Below are positions 1 to 9,853 of a stretch of 64,000 bases of DNA, one piece after another. The notes beneath the pieces were generated by a model. That model saw nothing but the letters and a program-made list of their open reading frames with translations. It was not told the DNA's origin and searched no databases. The stretch spans positions 1 through 64,000 of the forward strand of contig JALOLA010000001.1 of the NCBI GenBank assembly GCA_025456205.1, in the 5' to 3' direction. Position 1 is the first letter of the stretch. Each line of letters begins with the position of its first letter. A program made the translations under genes and the position numbers. This DNA comes from Acidobacteriota bacterium. GTDB taxonomy: Bacteria > Acidobacteriota > Aminicenantia > UBA2199.

Positions 1-25
1 TTTTCGATTATCCTTACCCCGACGA

Positions 26-100
26 GCGGGAATAGCTCAGCGGTAGAGCGCCACCTTGCCAAGGTGGATGTCGCGGGTTCAAATCCCGTTTCCCGCTCCA
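26..100 (+). tRNA. tRNA-Gly (anticodon GCC), CCA encoded
   Basis: Cloverleaf: acceptor gcgggaa/ttcccgc, anticodon loop ttGCCaa, T-loop gggttcaaatccc, 3' T-CCA. Confidence 0.96.
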
Positions 101-102
101 TT

Positions 103-174
103 GGCGGCGTAGCCAAGTGGTAAGGCAGCGCTCTGCAAAAGCGCTATTCATCGGTTCAAATCCGGTCGCCGCCT
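103..174 (+). tRNA. tRNA-Cys (anticodon GCA)
   Basis: Acceptor ggcggcg/cgccgcc, anticodon loop ctGCAaa, T-arm tcggttcaaatccg; CCA not encoded. Confidence 0.94.
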
Positions 175-177
175 CTT

Positions 178-1590
178 TCAATCCATGGATAATTCGAGGG
201 CTTCCGTTTTCAATAATCTCAGGCTGTTGACGATCAGGTTGGCGTTTCCTACCAGGACCACGATCCCTTTTTCCCGGCTGCCGGACTTGTGCCGGGAGCC
301 CATCTGCTCGTCCAGGGCCTGCTGCACGCGGCCGAAGCTCACTTCCTGAAACAGCTCGGGTCCGGGCCGCGGCGGCGGCGGCGTCCCCCGTTCCGTGAAG
401 CGGTCGATCTCCGCCTGCAGGCCATGATCGTAGCGGCTGGTCTCCACCATGGCCTTGCCGACGTAGTAATTCAACGCGTCGAGGTATTCCTTTCTTTCGA
501 TGGGGCGGATGGCGAAGCGCTTGCGCTCCTGCTCGACCAGCAGCAGGAAATTTTCCAGGTCGTTGTAATTCAAGCGCAGGGAATTGCAGAACATGGTGAA
601 ATCCTTCAGGAAAACGGCCTCGCTATTGACCTTGTAGCCCCCCATCATGAACTGGTTCCTTTCGGACTGGTAGATGCGGCCCCCGGGGAAGCCGAAGAGG
701 GAATGATTGCCGATGGCAAAGGGCAGGTAGGCGGGGTCGCCGGCCGGCGGGGCGGTGTCGAACCAGTAGACCATGGGCAGCTCTGGAGAGTTGACGTTCA
801 GGATGAAGATCTTGCGGCCGACGTTGAGCGGGGCGTCCTCCTTTCTGGGCCGCGCCTGCCGCGCCGGGGGCTGCGGCAGGTCCTTTTCGATCATGCCCAG
901 GATGAAATAGGGATTGATCTTCCCCTTCAGGATCAGCAGGGCGTTGTCGGGGCGGAACGTACGCAGCAGGAACGACCGCAACTGGGCCATGTTGATGCCG
1001 TTGAGGATGTCCTGCAGCAGGAAGCCCTGGCTGAAATAAAAATTGCCGGTCAGCTGCTGGTAGGCCAGCAGCTGGGCGATCTCCTTTTTCCAGTCCCGGC
1101 CCCTCATGAACAGCGGCCAGAAATTCTCCTTGCTGCGGTTGAACTTGTTGAGGTGGAAAGACTGGTAGGTGAAGATCTCCTTGAGCAGCTTCGAGAAGGA
1201 AGCCAGGCGGTCGGGGAGAAAATTCATGCTGATCTTCACGTACTCCGGGTTCTGCTCGACCTGGAAATCGTTGCCCTGACGCTGCAGCATGTCCATCAGG
1301 TTGGACGGCGGCGAGTTCAGCGAGCGCTCGAACATGTTCATGACCGCCAGCTGGGCGATGGCCAGGGACGAATAGTTCTGCACGTTGCCGTCGAGGTAGA
1401 TCAGCAGCTGGGCGTGAACGAACGGCAGGTCATTGTCCTGCAGCACCTTGACGGCCAGCCCCTTGGACGTCGAGAACGAGAACAGCCGGGTCTCCGCCTT
1501 CAACCCGCGGCCGGCGGCCAGGAGCAACAGCATGCCGCCCAGCAGGCAGCCGGAAAGGCGCAGCGCGGATCTTCTATTCGCCATAGACAT
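178..1590 (-). CDS. M16-like (insulinase-fold) secreted protein, no HxxEH motif
   Basis: 470 aa with signal-like N-terminus; M16-like layout; ATG overlaps the end of the upstream M16 gene; zinc motif region degenerate ([17 protein letters not shown]). Confidence 0.75.
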   Translation of the reverse strand: MSMANRRSALRLSGCLLGGMLLLLAAGRGLKAETRLFSFSTSKGLAVKVLQDNDLPFVHAQLLIYLDGNVQNYSSLAIAQLAVMNMFERSLNSPPSNLMDMLQRQGNDFQVEQNPEYVKISMNFLPDRLASFSKLLKEIFTYQSFHLNKFNRSKENFWPLFMRGRDWKKEIAQLLAYQQLTGNFYFSQGFLLQDILNGINMAQLRSFLLRTFRPDNALLILKGKINPYFILGMIEKDLPQPPARQARPRKEDAPLNVGRKIFILNVNSPELPMVYWFDTAPPAGDPAYLPFAIGNHSLFGFPGGRIYQSERNQFMMGGYKVNSEAVFLKDFTMFCNSLRLNYNDLENFLLLVEQERKRFAIRPIERKEYLDALNYYVGKAMVETSRYDHGLQAEIDRFTERGTPPPPRPGPELFQEVSFGRVQQALDEQMGSRHKSGSREKGIVVLVGNANLIVNSLRLLKTEALELSMD

Positions 1591-2881
1591 TGAGGATGAC
1601 CTGGTTTTCCTTCAGCAGGTATTTCTTGGCGCTTTCCAGGATATCATAGCTCGTGATCCTGCGCAGGCGCCGCAGCTGGACATCAAAGAAATTAAGCTCA
1701 TTGAACATGTGATAGAACTCGCCGATGCGCACGCAGCGGTCATCCAGGGCCACCATGCCCTTCAGGAAATCGATCTCCATCAGGGAGCGGACCGCCCGCA
1801 GGTCGTTGTTGCCGAGGGGAACGCCGCCCAGGGCCTGGAACTCCCTTTCCACGACGTACTTGGCCTTCTCGAGATTGATGCGCTTGGCGCTGGAGATCTG
1901 GATCGTCAGGCAGTTGGCCTCCATGTAGTCGGTAAAGCCGCTTTCGATCTCGACGTCCAGGCTGTTCACGGTGTTGAGAACGTGTTCCAGGCGGCCGCTG
2001 CGCGGATCGGTCAGGTAATAGCGCAGGAAATCAAAATACATGAAATTATAGCCGATCTTGGCCGGGGCCTTGATGCCATAGACGACAAAGCTCTTTTTCA
2101 GGCCCGGCACCACCCAGTTCTTGGAAACATGGCTCTTGCGCTGGTCCTGGGCGCTGAAGACCGGGTTGGCCGTCCGCCGCCCCGGCGGGATATTCTGAAA
2201 GAACTCGTTGATCCCGGCCCGCAATTCGTTGGCGTCGAACTTGCCGGCGATGATCAGCAGGATGTTCCCCAGGTTCTGGAAGTATTGGTAGTTCTCGCGG
2301 ATGCGGTCGTTGCTCAGGGAGCGGAGCTTGCCCAGGTCGCCATAGAGGGGCAGCTCGTAGGCCGAACCTTCGAAAACCTTGGTGCTGACCCAGGTCTGGG
2401 CCTTGAAGGACTGGCTCGTTTCCAGCAGGCGGTTGAGGCGGGCGTAGATCTGGTTCTTGTGGTAGTCGATGTTCGCGTCGTTCAGGCGCAGGCTTTTCAG
2501 GCGCTCGCTCTCCAGCCACAGGGCCAGCTTGATCTCCTGGGCCGGAAGCATGTCGTAAAAAACGGCATTGTCATAGTTCACGCGGCCGCTGACCACCCCG
2601 CCCAGTTTGTTGATGAACAGGACATGGTCGAACGGCTCGAGGTTGCGATTGCCGTCGAACATCAGGTATTGGTACAGGTACGAGATGCCGCGGCCGTCGA
2701 CCGGCTCCTGGCGGGCGCCGCGCATATGATAGACGCAGACGGCGGCGGCCTGGGTGCCGCTGCTGGGGGCCAGGATCACTTTCAGCCCGTTGGGCAGTTC
2801 GAACGAGGAAATGGTGAGCGACTGCGCGGAGAGGGAGACGACCTGGGCGGCCAGGAAGCAAAAAAAGAGCCGTGCCTTCAT
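1574..2881 (-). CDS. M16 family peptidase homolog with HxxEH replaced by YLYQY
   Basis: 435 aa; FELPNGLKVILAPSSGTQAAAVCVYHMRGARQE...GRGISYLYQYLMFDG...LALWLESERLKSL matches M16 N-terminal layout. Confidence 0.85.
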   Translation of the reverse strand: MKARLFFCFLAAQVVSLSAQSLTISSFELPNGLKVILAPSSGTQAAAVCVYHMRGARQEPVDGRGISYLYQYLMFDGNRNLEPFDHVLFINKLGGVVSGRVNYDNAVFYDMLPAQEIKLALWLESERLKSLRLNDANIDYHKNQIYARLNRLLETSQSFKAQTWVSTKVFEGSAYELPLYGDLGKLRSLSNDRIRENYQYFQNLGNILLIIAGKFDANELRAGINEFFQNIPPGRRTANPVFSAQDQRKSHVSKNWVVPGLKKSFVVYGIKAPAKIGYNFMYFDFLRYYLTDPRSGRLEHVLNTVNSLDVEIESGFTDYMEANCLTIQISSAKRINLEKAKYVVEREFQALGGVPLGNNDLRAVRSLMEIDFLKGMVALDDRCVRIGEFYHMFNELNFFDVQLRRLRRITSYDILESAKKYLLKENQVILNVYGE

Positions 2882-2951
2882 AACGATTTCATTGTACCGG
2901 GGAACGGGAATTTAGTCAAATCCGGGCAAATACCGGCGCCACCGCCGTCTA

Positions 2952-2981
2952 TTGACATTGGCGAAGGTTTTTAATTATAAT
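2952..2981 (+). promoter_or_regulatory. sigma70-type promoter (TTGACA-N18-TATAAT) upstream of TPR gene
   Basis: Both hexamers exact consensus, 18-bp spacer, 36 bp before the ATG at 3018. Confidence 0.8.
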
Positions 2982-3017
2982 GAAATTTAAAAAGGAAGCC
3001 GTGCGGAGGACACAACG

Positions 3018-4025
3018 ATGAAAAAAACACTGGTCTTTATCGTCATGCTCATTGCGCTCAGTTTGTCCATGCTCTTCGCCCTGGACAAGGAGCAGGTCGA
3101 CTCCTGGACCGCCCTGGTCGGAGAAAAGGACCTGCAGGTCAAAATGCAGAAACTGGAAGCTTATTACAATAAATACGGCGCCAGGGAAGACCGTTATTCC
3201 ATGTACATGTACATCCACCTGGCCCAGACCACCTACATGCTGCAGCAATATGACAAGACCATCCAGTTCGGGGAAAAGGCCCTGACCTACAAGGAGATCG
3301 ACGCCAGCAACAAGCTGCCGCTCTACCTGTACTTGGCCAACTCCTACAACCTGACCAAAAAAGACCTGGACAAGGCCTACGATTACGCCGAGCAGATGAT
3401 CGTTCTCGCCAATTCACTGCGCAGCGAGACCCAGAGCAACTCCGCCATCGACATCAACTTCACCGCGCCGGCGCTGCGCATCCAGGTCCAGCTGCTGGCG
3501 CTCAAGGCCAATGACCCGCAGAGCGCGGATACCGCCTTCAAAAAATCGCTGGAAGCGTACCAACTTGACAAATCAGAAAAATCGGCCAACTTCGTGCTGA
3601 AATTGAGCGAGCACCTGCTCAAGATGAACAAGACCGAGGACGCCATCCGCGGCCTGGAAGCCATCAACCAGGACAAGCCCAACTATGAATACCACAAGCT
3701 GCTGGGTACATGGTATGCGCGCCTCAAGAACAACGTCAAGGCCATCGAGAACTTCAAGGCCTCCTACGGATTGAAGAAGAGCGCCCAGGTGGCGTACAAC
3801 CTGGGCATCCTGCTGAACCAGAACCAGGAGATCGACACCGCCCTCGAGTACCTGGCCGAATCCCACCTTCTGAATGATGAAAAGTACTCCCCCGAGGCCT
3901 TCAAGCTGTTCGAGCACCTTGTTTTCTTCGAAAAAACGAAAGGCCAGCCCCAGCCCGAGCAGGAAAAAGTGTACAACGAGATCCTGACCGCGGCCAAGGC
4001 CCGCCTGGGCATCACTCTGCCCTGA
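3018..4025 (+). CDS. TPR-repeat protein with N-terminal signal peptide
   Basis: 335 aa; MKKTLVFIVMLIALSLSMLFA signal; repeated TPR-like helices (KLLGTWYARLKNNVKAIENFKASYGLKKSAQVAYNLGILLNQ). Confidence 0.75.
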   Translation: MKKTLVFIVMLIALSLSMLFALDKEQVDSWTALVGEKDLQVKMQKLEAYYNKYGAREDRYSMYMYIHLAQTTYMLQQYDKTIQFGEKALTYKEIDASNKLPLYLYLANSYNLTKKDLDKAYDYAEQMIVLANSLRSETQSNSAIDINFTAPALRIQVQLLALKANDPQSADTAFKKSLEAYQLDKSEKSANFVLKLSEHLLKMNKTEDAIRGLEAINQDKPNYEYHKLLGTWYARLKNNVKAIENFKASYGLKKSAQVAYNLGILLNQNQEIDTALEYLAESHLLNDEKYSPEAFKLFEHLVFFEKTKGQPQPEQEKVYNEILTAAKARLGITLP

Positions 4026-4153
4026 CCGGGCACGAGGCGTCTGGAACTCCGGGCCGCGGATTCCCTTTTCTAAAAGAGAGGAAATCCTATGATTTTTAAT
4101 CCACTCACAAATTTATGCAGTAGTTGACCAAGCAGGCAATTGATCTGGTAGGA

Positions 4154-4303
4154 CTCAAGCACCAAGTTCCAAGCACCAAACTCCAAACAAGTACCAAATT
4201 CCAATGACCAAATGACCAAAACGAAGAAAAGACACTTGAAATAGCTTTTTAGTTTGGGACATTGAATTTATTTGGGATTTGGTGCTTGGTGCCTGGAATT
4301 TTC
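4154..4303. repeat. Intergenic imperfect inverted repeat built from CAAGCACCAAnTTCCAA units
   Basis: Left arm caagcaccaagttccaagcaccaaactccaaacaa...; right arm tttatttgggatttggtgcttggtgcctggaatt is the imperfect complement; AT-rich versus surroundings. Confidence 0.7.
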
Positions 4304-4390
4304 TCCCATCCCTCGCTCTTCTGGCCCCAACTTTATCCTTGCTAACCCAAATCCATGCCCGAATTTACGCGAGGAAGCGATTTTGTTTGT

Positions 4391-5434
4391 TTAGGCCCCG
4401 AGCAGGATTTGGCGCTGGTTCCCGACCCGGCAGGTGACGTTCTGCCGGTCCCAGTATTCAAAAAGGACGATCAGGTATTTGCGGCTGTAGGCGGTCAGGG
4501 CGCGCAGGTCGTCGAAGGTCATGATGTCGCCCTGGTTGCGCTTGAATTTTTTCAGGCGGTTGATCAGCTTGGCGTATTCCTCGCTGAAAATGAAATAGCG
4601 CTCGTCCAGCTGCAGGAACTTTTCCTCGTTGACCATGTACCACAGCGCGTCGTTGATCTGCTTGAGGGTATAGGCGGTATTTTTCTGCACGTTCTCGAAG
4701 GTGAAGACCGGCAGCTTGTTCGCCCGCAGCACTCGCTCGATGTCGGCGATGCGCGTCTTTTCCTCCTCGCTCAACGGCAGCTGGGAGAAGATCAGCGCCT
4801 GGGGCATGATGCGGCAGGGGAATTCTTGGCTGCTCTTTTTCAGCAGGTACTTGAAGAAGACCGATTCCTGGGGAACCTTGACGGCCTTTTCCAGCTGGGC
4901 GAACTTGACGGTCCGCTCGCGGCTTGCATAGGCCGCGCGCAGGACCTTCTCCATGGCGGCGAGGCTCTGCAGGAAGTGGTCCCAGGAAGTGACGAACAGG
5001 TAGTTGAGGTTGATCACCTTCGCCTGCCGGGCCAGCTCCAGCTGGGTCAGCATGTCGACGGCCTGCCGCCGTTCCAGCGAAAAGAAGTACAGCAGGCCCT
5101 CCATTTCCAGGAAGTTCTCGACGGCCAGCAGCGCCGGCACAACCTCGCGGAAATCCTTTTCCTCGATACCGGCGAGGAGCTCGCCCAGACGCTTCATCTT
5201 TCTCTGGTTGTATTGCGAGAGGACGGGCAGCAGCACCGTAAAGCCGCCGCGCACGTTCTTGAAGTCGATCCTCTGGCGGAAGGTGAGCTCGACCTGGCTC
5301 ATGAAGTGGACCGTGAAAAGGTCGCCGCTGATTCTGCGGAAGCTTGCGGCCAGGCTTGCGCCGCCGAGCTGGATGCTCCCCTGGAAACTATCCTGGGAAT
5401 GGGCGAGCCGGACGAAATAGGCGTTGAACCTCAT
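4391..5434 (-). CDS. SelB-like protein lacking the GTPase domain (EF-Tu domain III-like plus C-terminal winged helices)
   Basis: 347 aa; C-terminus FDDLRALTAYSRKYLIVLFEYWDRQNVTCRVGNQRQIL resembles the SelB terminal WH motif; N-terminus resembles SelB domain III; no G1-G4 motifs. Confidence 0.7.
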   Translation of the reverse strand: MRFNAYFVRLAHSQDSFQGSIQLGGASLAASFRRISGDLFTVHFMSQVELTFRQRIDFKNVRGGFTVLLPVLSQYNQRKMKRLGELLAGIEEKDFREVVPALLAVENFLEMEGLLYFFSLERRQAVDMLTQLELARQAKVINLNYLFVTSWDHFLQSLAAMEKVLRAAYASRERTVKFAQLEKAVKVPQESVFFKYLLKKSSQEFPCRIMPQALIFSQLPLSEEEKTRIADIERVLRANKLPVFTFENVQKNTAYTLKQINDALWYMVNEEKFLQLDERYFIFSEEYAKLINRLKKFKRNQGDIMTFDDLRALTAYSRKYLIVLFEYWDRQNVTCRVGNQRQILLGA

Positions 5435-5498
5435 GGCCTTTCAAAACGGCCGGGGCGGGGACGGCAGCGGCTTGGGCGCGGGCATGTTCGAGCCGGGA

Positions 5499-6998
5499 TC
5501 AGCCGGCGATGCTGACGCTGGCCTTCTTGACCGGCAGCCGGTTCTTCAGGAGGGTCGAGAGCGAAAGGAAGGAGATGTACAGGTAGCCGTACTGGAACAT
5601 CAGCAGGAAAGGCAGGGTCAGCCAGATGCCCTCGGAGATGCAGGTGATCACAGCGAAGGTGAAATAGAAGCCGAGGACAAGCTCGGTTGCGGTGATGAAG
5701 AGGTTCTTGTTGCCCTTGTATTTTTTTGACGCCCAGTGGTCGTTCTTTTTCTCGATGCCGAACTTGGGGGTGCGCACGAACTCCGATTCCTTGTTCATCA
5801 GGGCTTCCACGACGGCGAACGAGTTGTTGATCGACAGCCCGATGCCCAGCCCCATGAGCAGGGGGAGGTAGCGGAAGGTGACGGTCCAGTTGGAATAAAG
5901 CTCCTTCTGCGAGACGATGTAGAACGCCCCGACGGAAGCGGTGGCCATGAGGAAGAGGGGAACGTCGTAAATGAACATCTGTCCCCAGTTCATGTCCCGG
6001 CGCATCAGGACCACCGGCAGGATGGAGACCGACAGCGGCACCATCAGCAGGTAGGCGAAGTTGGCCGCCAAGTGGAAGAAGGCTTCGCTCTTCACCCGCC
6101 ACGGCAGGCGCGCCCGGAAGATCGTGGGCAGGAGCTTCTTGGCCGTCTGGATGGAACCCTTGGCCCAGCGGTGCTGTTGCGCCTTGAAGGCCACGACATC
6201 CGCGGGCAGCTCGGCCGGGACGGAGAAATCGGGGAGGTAGACGAACTGCCAGCCCTTCATCTGCGTGCGGTAGCTCAGGTCCAGGTCCTCGGTCAGGGTG
6301 TCGTGCTGCCAGCCGCCGCCGTCGATGATGGCGGCCTTGCGCCAGATGCCGGCCGTGCCGTTGAAATTGAAGAAGCGGCCGGAGCGGTTGCGCGCCGTAT
6401 GCTCGATGACGAAATGGCCGTCGAGGAAGATCGACTGCAGGTTGGTGATCAGCGAAAAATTGCGGTTCAGGTGGCTCCAGCGCATCTGCACCATGCCGAT
6501 GTTGGGCGTGGTGAAGAAATGGATGGTGTTGGCCAGGAAGTGCTTGTGGGGGATGAAGTCGGCGTCGAAGACGGCGATGAATTCGCCCTTGGCCACCTTC
6601 ATGCCTTCCTCCAGGGCGCCGGCCTTGTAGCCCTTGCGGTTCTGGCGGTGCAGGTAGGAAATATCGAGCCCCTGCGCCTTGTACTGCTCGACGCAGCGCG
6701 ACGCGATGGCCACGGTCTCGTCGGTGGAGTCGTCCAGGACCTGGATCTCCAGGAGCTCGCGGGGATAGTCCATTTTCACCACGGCATCGATCAGGCGCTT
6801 GGCCACGTACATCTCGTTGTACATGGGCAACTGGATGGTCACCCGCGGCAGCTTCTCGAAGCGGCCCGCCGGCAGGGGCGCGGCCTTCTTGTTCTTATAA
6901 TAAAGATAAACCATGAAATAGCGGTGGGCGCCGAAAACGGCCAGGATTGAAAGCACCACAAAATAAAGCACGACCACAAATTCGTTTAGGTTTTCCAT
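5499..6998 (-). CDS. Membrane GT2 glycosyltransferase, cellulose/mannan synthase-like
   Basis: 499 aa; VTIQLPMYNE, DDSTD, FDADF, TEDLDLSYR, QQHRW motifs plus TM segments. Confidence 0.9.
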   Translation of the reverse strand: MENLNEFVVVLYFVVLSILAVFGAHRYFMVYLYYKNKKAAPLPAGRFEKLPRVTIQLPMYNEMYVAKRLIDAVVKMDYPRELLEIQVLDDSTDETVAIASRCVEQYKAQGLDISYLHRQNRKGYKAGALEEGMKVAKGEFIAVFDADFIPHKHFLANTIHFFTTPNIGMVQMRWSHLNRNFSLITNLQSIFLDGHFVIEHTARNRSGRFFNFNGTAGIWRKAAIIDGGGWQHDTLTEDLDLSYRTQMKGWQFVYLPDFSVPAELPADVVAFKAQQHRWAKGSIQTAKKLLPTIFRARLPWRVKSEAFFHLAANFAYLLMVPLSVSILPVVLMRRDMNWGQMFIYDVPLFLMATASVGAFYIVSQKELYSNWTVTFRYLPLLMGLGIGLSINNSFAVVEALMNKESEFVRTPKFGIEKKNDHWASKKYKGNKNLFITATELVLGFYFTFAVITCISEGIWLTLPFLLMFQYGYLYISFLSLSTLLKNRLPVKKASVSIAG

Positions 6999-7084
6999 TT
7001 GCTCCCCATAGGATCACGACCGAAGTGGGGATTATACAACAAAAACCGGCAGGCTTCAAGTGGGCGGAAGGAAAATGGCGAAAA

Positions 7085-7158
7085 TCGGGGTGAGAGGATT
7101 CGAACCTCCGGCCTTTCCGACCCGAACGGAACGCGCTACCAGTCTGCGCTACACCCCG
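7085..7158 (-). tRNA. tRNA-Pro (anticodon CGG)
   Basis: Reverse complement CGGGGTGTAGCGCAGACTGGTAGCGCG...TTCCG-TTCGGGT-CGGAA...GGAGGTTCGAATCCTCTCACCCCGA. Confidence 0.95.
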
Positions 7159-7210
7159 CGACCGCTGAAAGGGCATTGTACCATAAACGGCGGGGTTTGT
7201 GAACCCGCCT

Positions 7211-7239
7211 TTGCGTCGGGCCCCGGGAACGGATATAAT
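7211..7239 (+). promoter_or_regulatory. Putative sigma70 promoter for purH (TTGCGT-N17-TATAAT)
   Basis: Perfect -10, weak -35, 17-bp spacer, just upstream of the purH RBS. Confidence 0.5.
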
Positions 7240-7261
7240 GCAGGTCACGGAGGGCATGAAC

Positions 7262-8782
7262 ATGAAGCGGGCTTTGATCAGCGTCTATCACAAGTCAACG
7301 ATCGACGGCATCGCCGCCGCCCTGCACAAGGCCGGCTGGGAGATCGTCTCCACCGGCGGCACGGCCGCCTACCTCAAGGGCAGGAACATCCCGGTCAGCG
7401 ACGTGTCGGGCATCACGAATTTCCCCGAGATCCTCGACGGCCGGGTCAAGACGCTGCACCCGCTGATCTTCGGGCCCATCCTCGCCAGGAACACCTCCGC
7501 GCACCTGCGCCAGCTGGAGGAATTCCGCGCCCCGAAGATCGACCTGGTCATCATCAACTTCTACCCGTTCGAGGCCGCCCTGGAAAAAAGATCCGCGGAC
7601 CTGGACGCCATGCTGGAGAACATCGACATCGGGGGTCCGGCCATGGTCCGCGCCGCGGCCAAGAATTTCAAGGACACCATCGTGCTCATCGACGAGAAGG
7701 ACTTCGGGACGATCACGGCCTTCATCGCCGGCGGCGCCGAGGTGCCGCTGGACGTGCGCAAGTCCCTGGCGCAAAAAGCCTTTGCCTATACTTCATTCTA
7801 TGACTCGCTGGTGGCCGCATACCTAGGGCAGGGGGCAGGCGTTCCCCCCGACTACATGACCATCGGCGGCCGCAGGGTGCAGGCCCTGCGCTACGGCGAG
7901 AACCCCCACCAGTCGGCCTTCCTGGCCATCGGCGACCGCAGCTCGCCATTCGCGGCCATCGACCAGCTGCATGGCAAGGAGCTGTCCTTCAACAACATCC
8001 TCGACCTGGCCATGATGTACGAGTTGCTCAACGACTTCCAGGGCAAGAAACACTTCGCGGCGATCGTCAAGCACCAGAACCCTTGCGGGGCCGCCGCGGC
8101 CCCCGCGCAGCTGGCGGCCTTCCGGGCGGCATTCGCCGGCGATCCGCGTTCCGCGTACGGGGGCATCGTCGGTTTAAACCACCGCCTCGAAGCCGAAGCT
8201 GCCGCCGCCATGGGCGAGATCTTTTTCGAGGTGATCATCGCGCCTGATTTCAGCGAAGAAGCCCTGAAGACTTTGCGCCGAAAAAAGAACCTGCGACTGA
8301 TCCGCATGCCGGCCGGCTACGTGGAAAAGGCCGATTTCAAGACCATTCCGGGCGGGTTTGTCTATCAAAGCCGCGACACCGTCGCCTTCGACGTCGACAC
8401 CTTCGAGCTTAAAGCCGGCAAGCCCCTGGGCAAGAAGGAGAAGGCCGACGTCGAATTCGGCTGGAAGATCATCAAATACGTGAAATCGAACGGCATCGCC
8501 ATCGTCAAGAACCTGCAGCTCATCGGCGTGGGGGCCGGTCAGGCCAGCCGCATCGACTCGGTCGAACTGGCCATCCACAAAAGCCGGTCGCCGGTTTCGG
8601 GGGCGGTCCTGCTGTCCGACGCTTTCTTTCCATTCCCGGACTCGATCGAGCTCGCCGCCAGGCACAAGATCGCCGTCGTCGTCGAGACCGGCGGCTCGGT
8701 CAAGGACCCCGATGTCATCCTGACCGCGCAAAAACTGAACGTCTCCCTGCTGTTCTCCGGCATCCGCCATTTCAGGCATTGA
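7262..8782 (+). CDS. purH: Bifunctional AICAR formyltransferase/IMP cyclohydrolase
   Basis: MKRALISVYHKSTID..STGGTAAYL...VKTLHP...RYGENPHQSA...KHQNPCGAA...AYGGIV; start chosen from the cacggagg RBS. Confidence 0.96.
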   Translation: MKRALISVYHKSTIDGIAAALHKAGWEIVSTGGTAAYLKGRNIPVSDVSGITNFPEILDGRVKTLHPLIFGPILARNTSAHLRQLEEFRAPKIDLVIINFYPFEAALEKRSADLDAMLENIDIGGPAMVRAAAKNFKDTIVLIDEKDFGTITAFIAGGAEVPLDVRKSLAQKAFAYTSFYDSLVAAYLGQGAGVPPDYMTIGGRRVQALRYGENPHQSAFLAIGDRSSPFAAIDQLHGKELSFNNILDLAMMYELLNDFQGKKHFAAIVKHQNPCGAAAAPAQLAAFRAAFAGDPRSAYGGIVGLNHRLEAEAAAAMGEIFFEVIIAPDFSEEALKTLRRKKNLRLIRMPAGYVEKADFKTIPGGFVYQSRDTVAFDVDTFELKAGKPLGKKEKADVEFGWKIIKYVKSNGIAIVKNLQLIGVGAGQASRIDSVELAIHKSRSPVSGAVLLSDAFFPFPDSIELAARHKIAVVVETGGSVKDPDVILTAQKLNVSLLFSGIRHFRH

Positions 8783-8816
8783 AGCGGCCGCAGAAATGGG
8801 GCCGGGAAGGAGCGAC

Positions 8817-9503
8817 ATGAAGATATCGGCGGTGATCATCACCTACAACGAAGAGGACCGCCTGCCCGACGCCCTGGCCAGCCTGCGGGAAGTGGCCGAC
8901 GAAATCGTCGTGGTCGACTCCCATTCGACCGATCGCACCGTGGAGATCGCCCGGGAGGCCGGGGCCAGGGTCATGCAGAACCGCTTCGAGGATTACGGCC
9001 AGCAAAAGAATTTTGCCATGGCCCAGGCCGGCCATGAATGGGTGCTCAACCTGGATGCCGACGAGCGGGTCTCCCCGGATCTGCAGCGCGCCATCGCCGG
9101 GCTGAAGGAAAAGGATGTTCCGACCGGCATCGCCGCCTTCGCCATCAAGCGCAAGACCTACTACCTGGGGCGCTGGATCCGTCATTCGGGGTGGTATCCC
9201 GACCGCAAGGTGCGCCTCTTCCGCAAAGACGCCGCCGCCTGGCAGGGGCGGGTCCATGAACGCCTCGATGTGCGGGGCGCCGTAGCCCGTCTGGACGGCG
9301 CCATCCTGCACTTCACCTACCGCGACATCCTGCGCCTGGCCATCCTGCCGCCCGTCACTTTCCTACGCCACTACGTATGGAGGCTGGGCGTGCTCGACGG
9401 CTACCCGGGGCTGGTCATCGCCACGGTCCAATCCTGGGGAACGGCCATGAAATACCTGAAAGCCATCGCTTTTAAGCGCCGCAACACCGGAACGCAAGCC
9501 TGA
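8817..9503 (+). CDS. GT2 glycosyltransferase, WaaE/KdtX-like
   Basis: MKISAVIITYNEEDRLPDALASL..EIVVVDSHSTDRTVEIA..NLDADERVS. Confidence 0.85.
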   Translation: MKISAVIITYNEEDRLPDALASLREVADEIVVVDSHSTDRTVEIAREAGARVMQNRFEDYGQQKNFAMAQAGHEWVLNLDADERVSPDLQRAIAGLKEKDVPTGIAAFAIKRKTYYLGRWIRHSGWYPDRKVRLFRKDAAAWQGRVHERLDVRGAVARLDGAILHFTYRDILRLAILPPVTFLRHYVWRLGVLDGYPGLVIATVQSWGTAMKYLKAIAFKRRNTGTQA

Positions 9504-9539
9504 GTTGCCAAAAGCTCCGATCCGGTCTACAATAAGAGC

Positions 9540-9761
9540 ATGAGCCAAGCCAAAAAATGCAACACCAACCCGACGGCCAAGTGGATCCGCGTCATCGTTT
9601 CCCTGGGAGTCATCGCCGCCGGCATCTATTATAAGAACTGGATCGGCCTGCTGGGCATCGTTACCCTCTTGAGCGCCTTTACTGGCTCCTGCTCCCACTC
9701 CCTGCAGTTCCGCGGCCTGCGCGAATTCAGGATCAAGCGCAACGGCGGCGATGGGGAATAG
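9540..9761 (+). CDS. Small membrane protein, DUF2892/YgaP-TM-like
   Basis: 73 aa; NPTAKWIRVIVSLGVIAAGIYYKNWIGLLGIVTLLSAFTGSCS. Confidence 0.55.
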   Translation: MSQAKKCNTNPTAKWIRVIVSLGVIAAGIYYKNWIGLLGIVTLLSAFTGSCSHSLQFRGLREFRIKRNGGDGE

Positions 9762-9793
9762 CCCGCCTACCCCCCCCTTCCCGGCCGGCGGGC

Positions 9794-9822
9794 TTGACCT
9801 TTTTAACGATATGTGATATCAT
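9794..9822 (+). promoter_or_regulatory. Putative sigma70 promoter (TTGACC-N17-TATCAT)
   Basis: 5/6 at each hexamer, 17-bp spacer, upstream of the ATG at 9854. Confidence 0.6.
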
Positions 9823-9853
9823 TCGCTTGCTTCACTGAATCGAAAGGAAAAAA

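Noticed and set aside
1433-2974. 513-aa plus-strand ORF
   Set aside because: Antisense to the M16 pair; no motifs.
5441-5443. TGA upstream of the SelB-like ATG as a possible selenocysteine codon extending the protein
   Set aside because: Upstream codons are too few before the GT2 stop and encode no conserved segment; ordinary stop is simpler.
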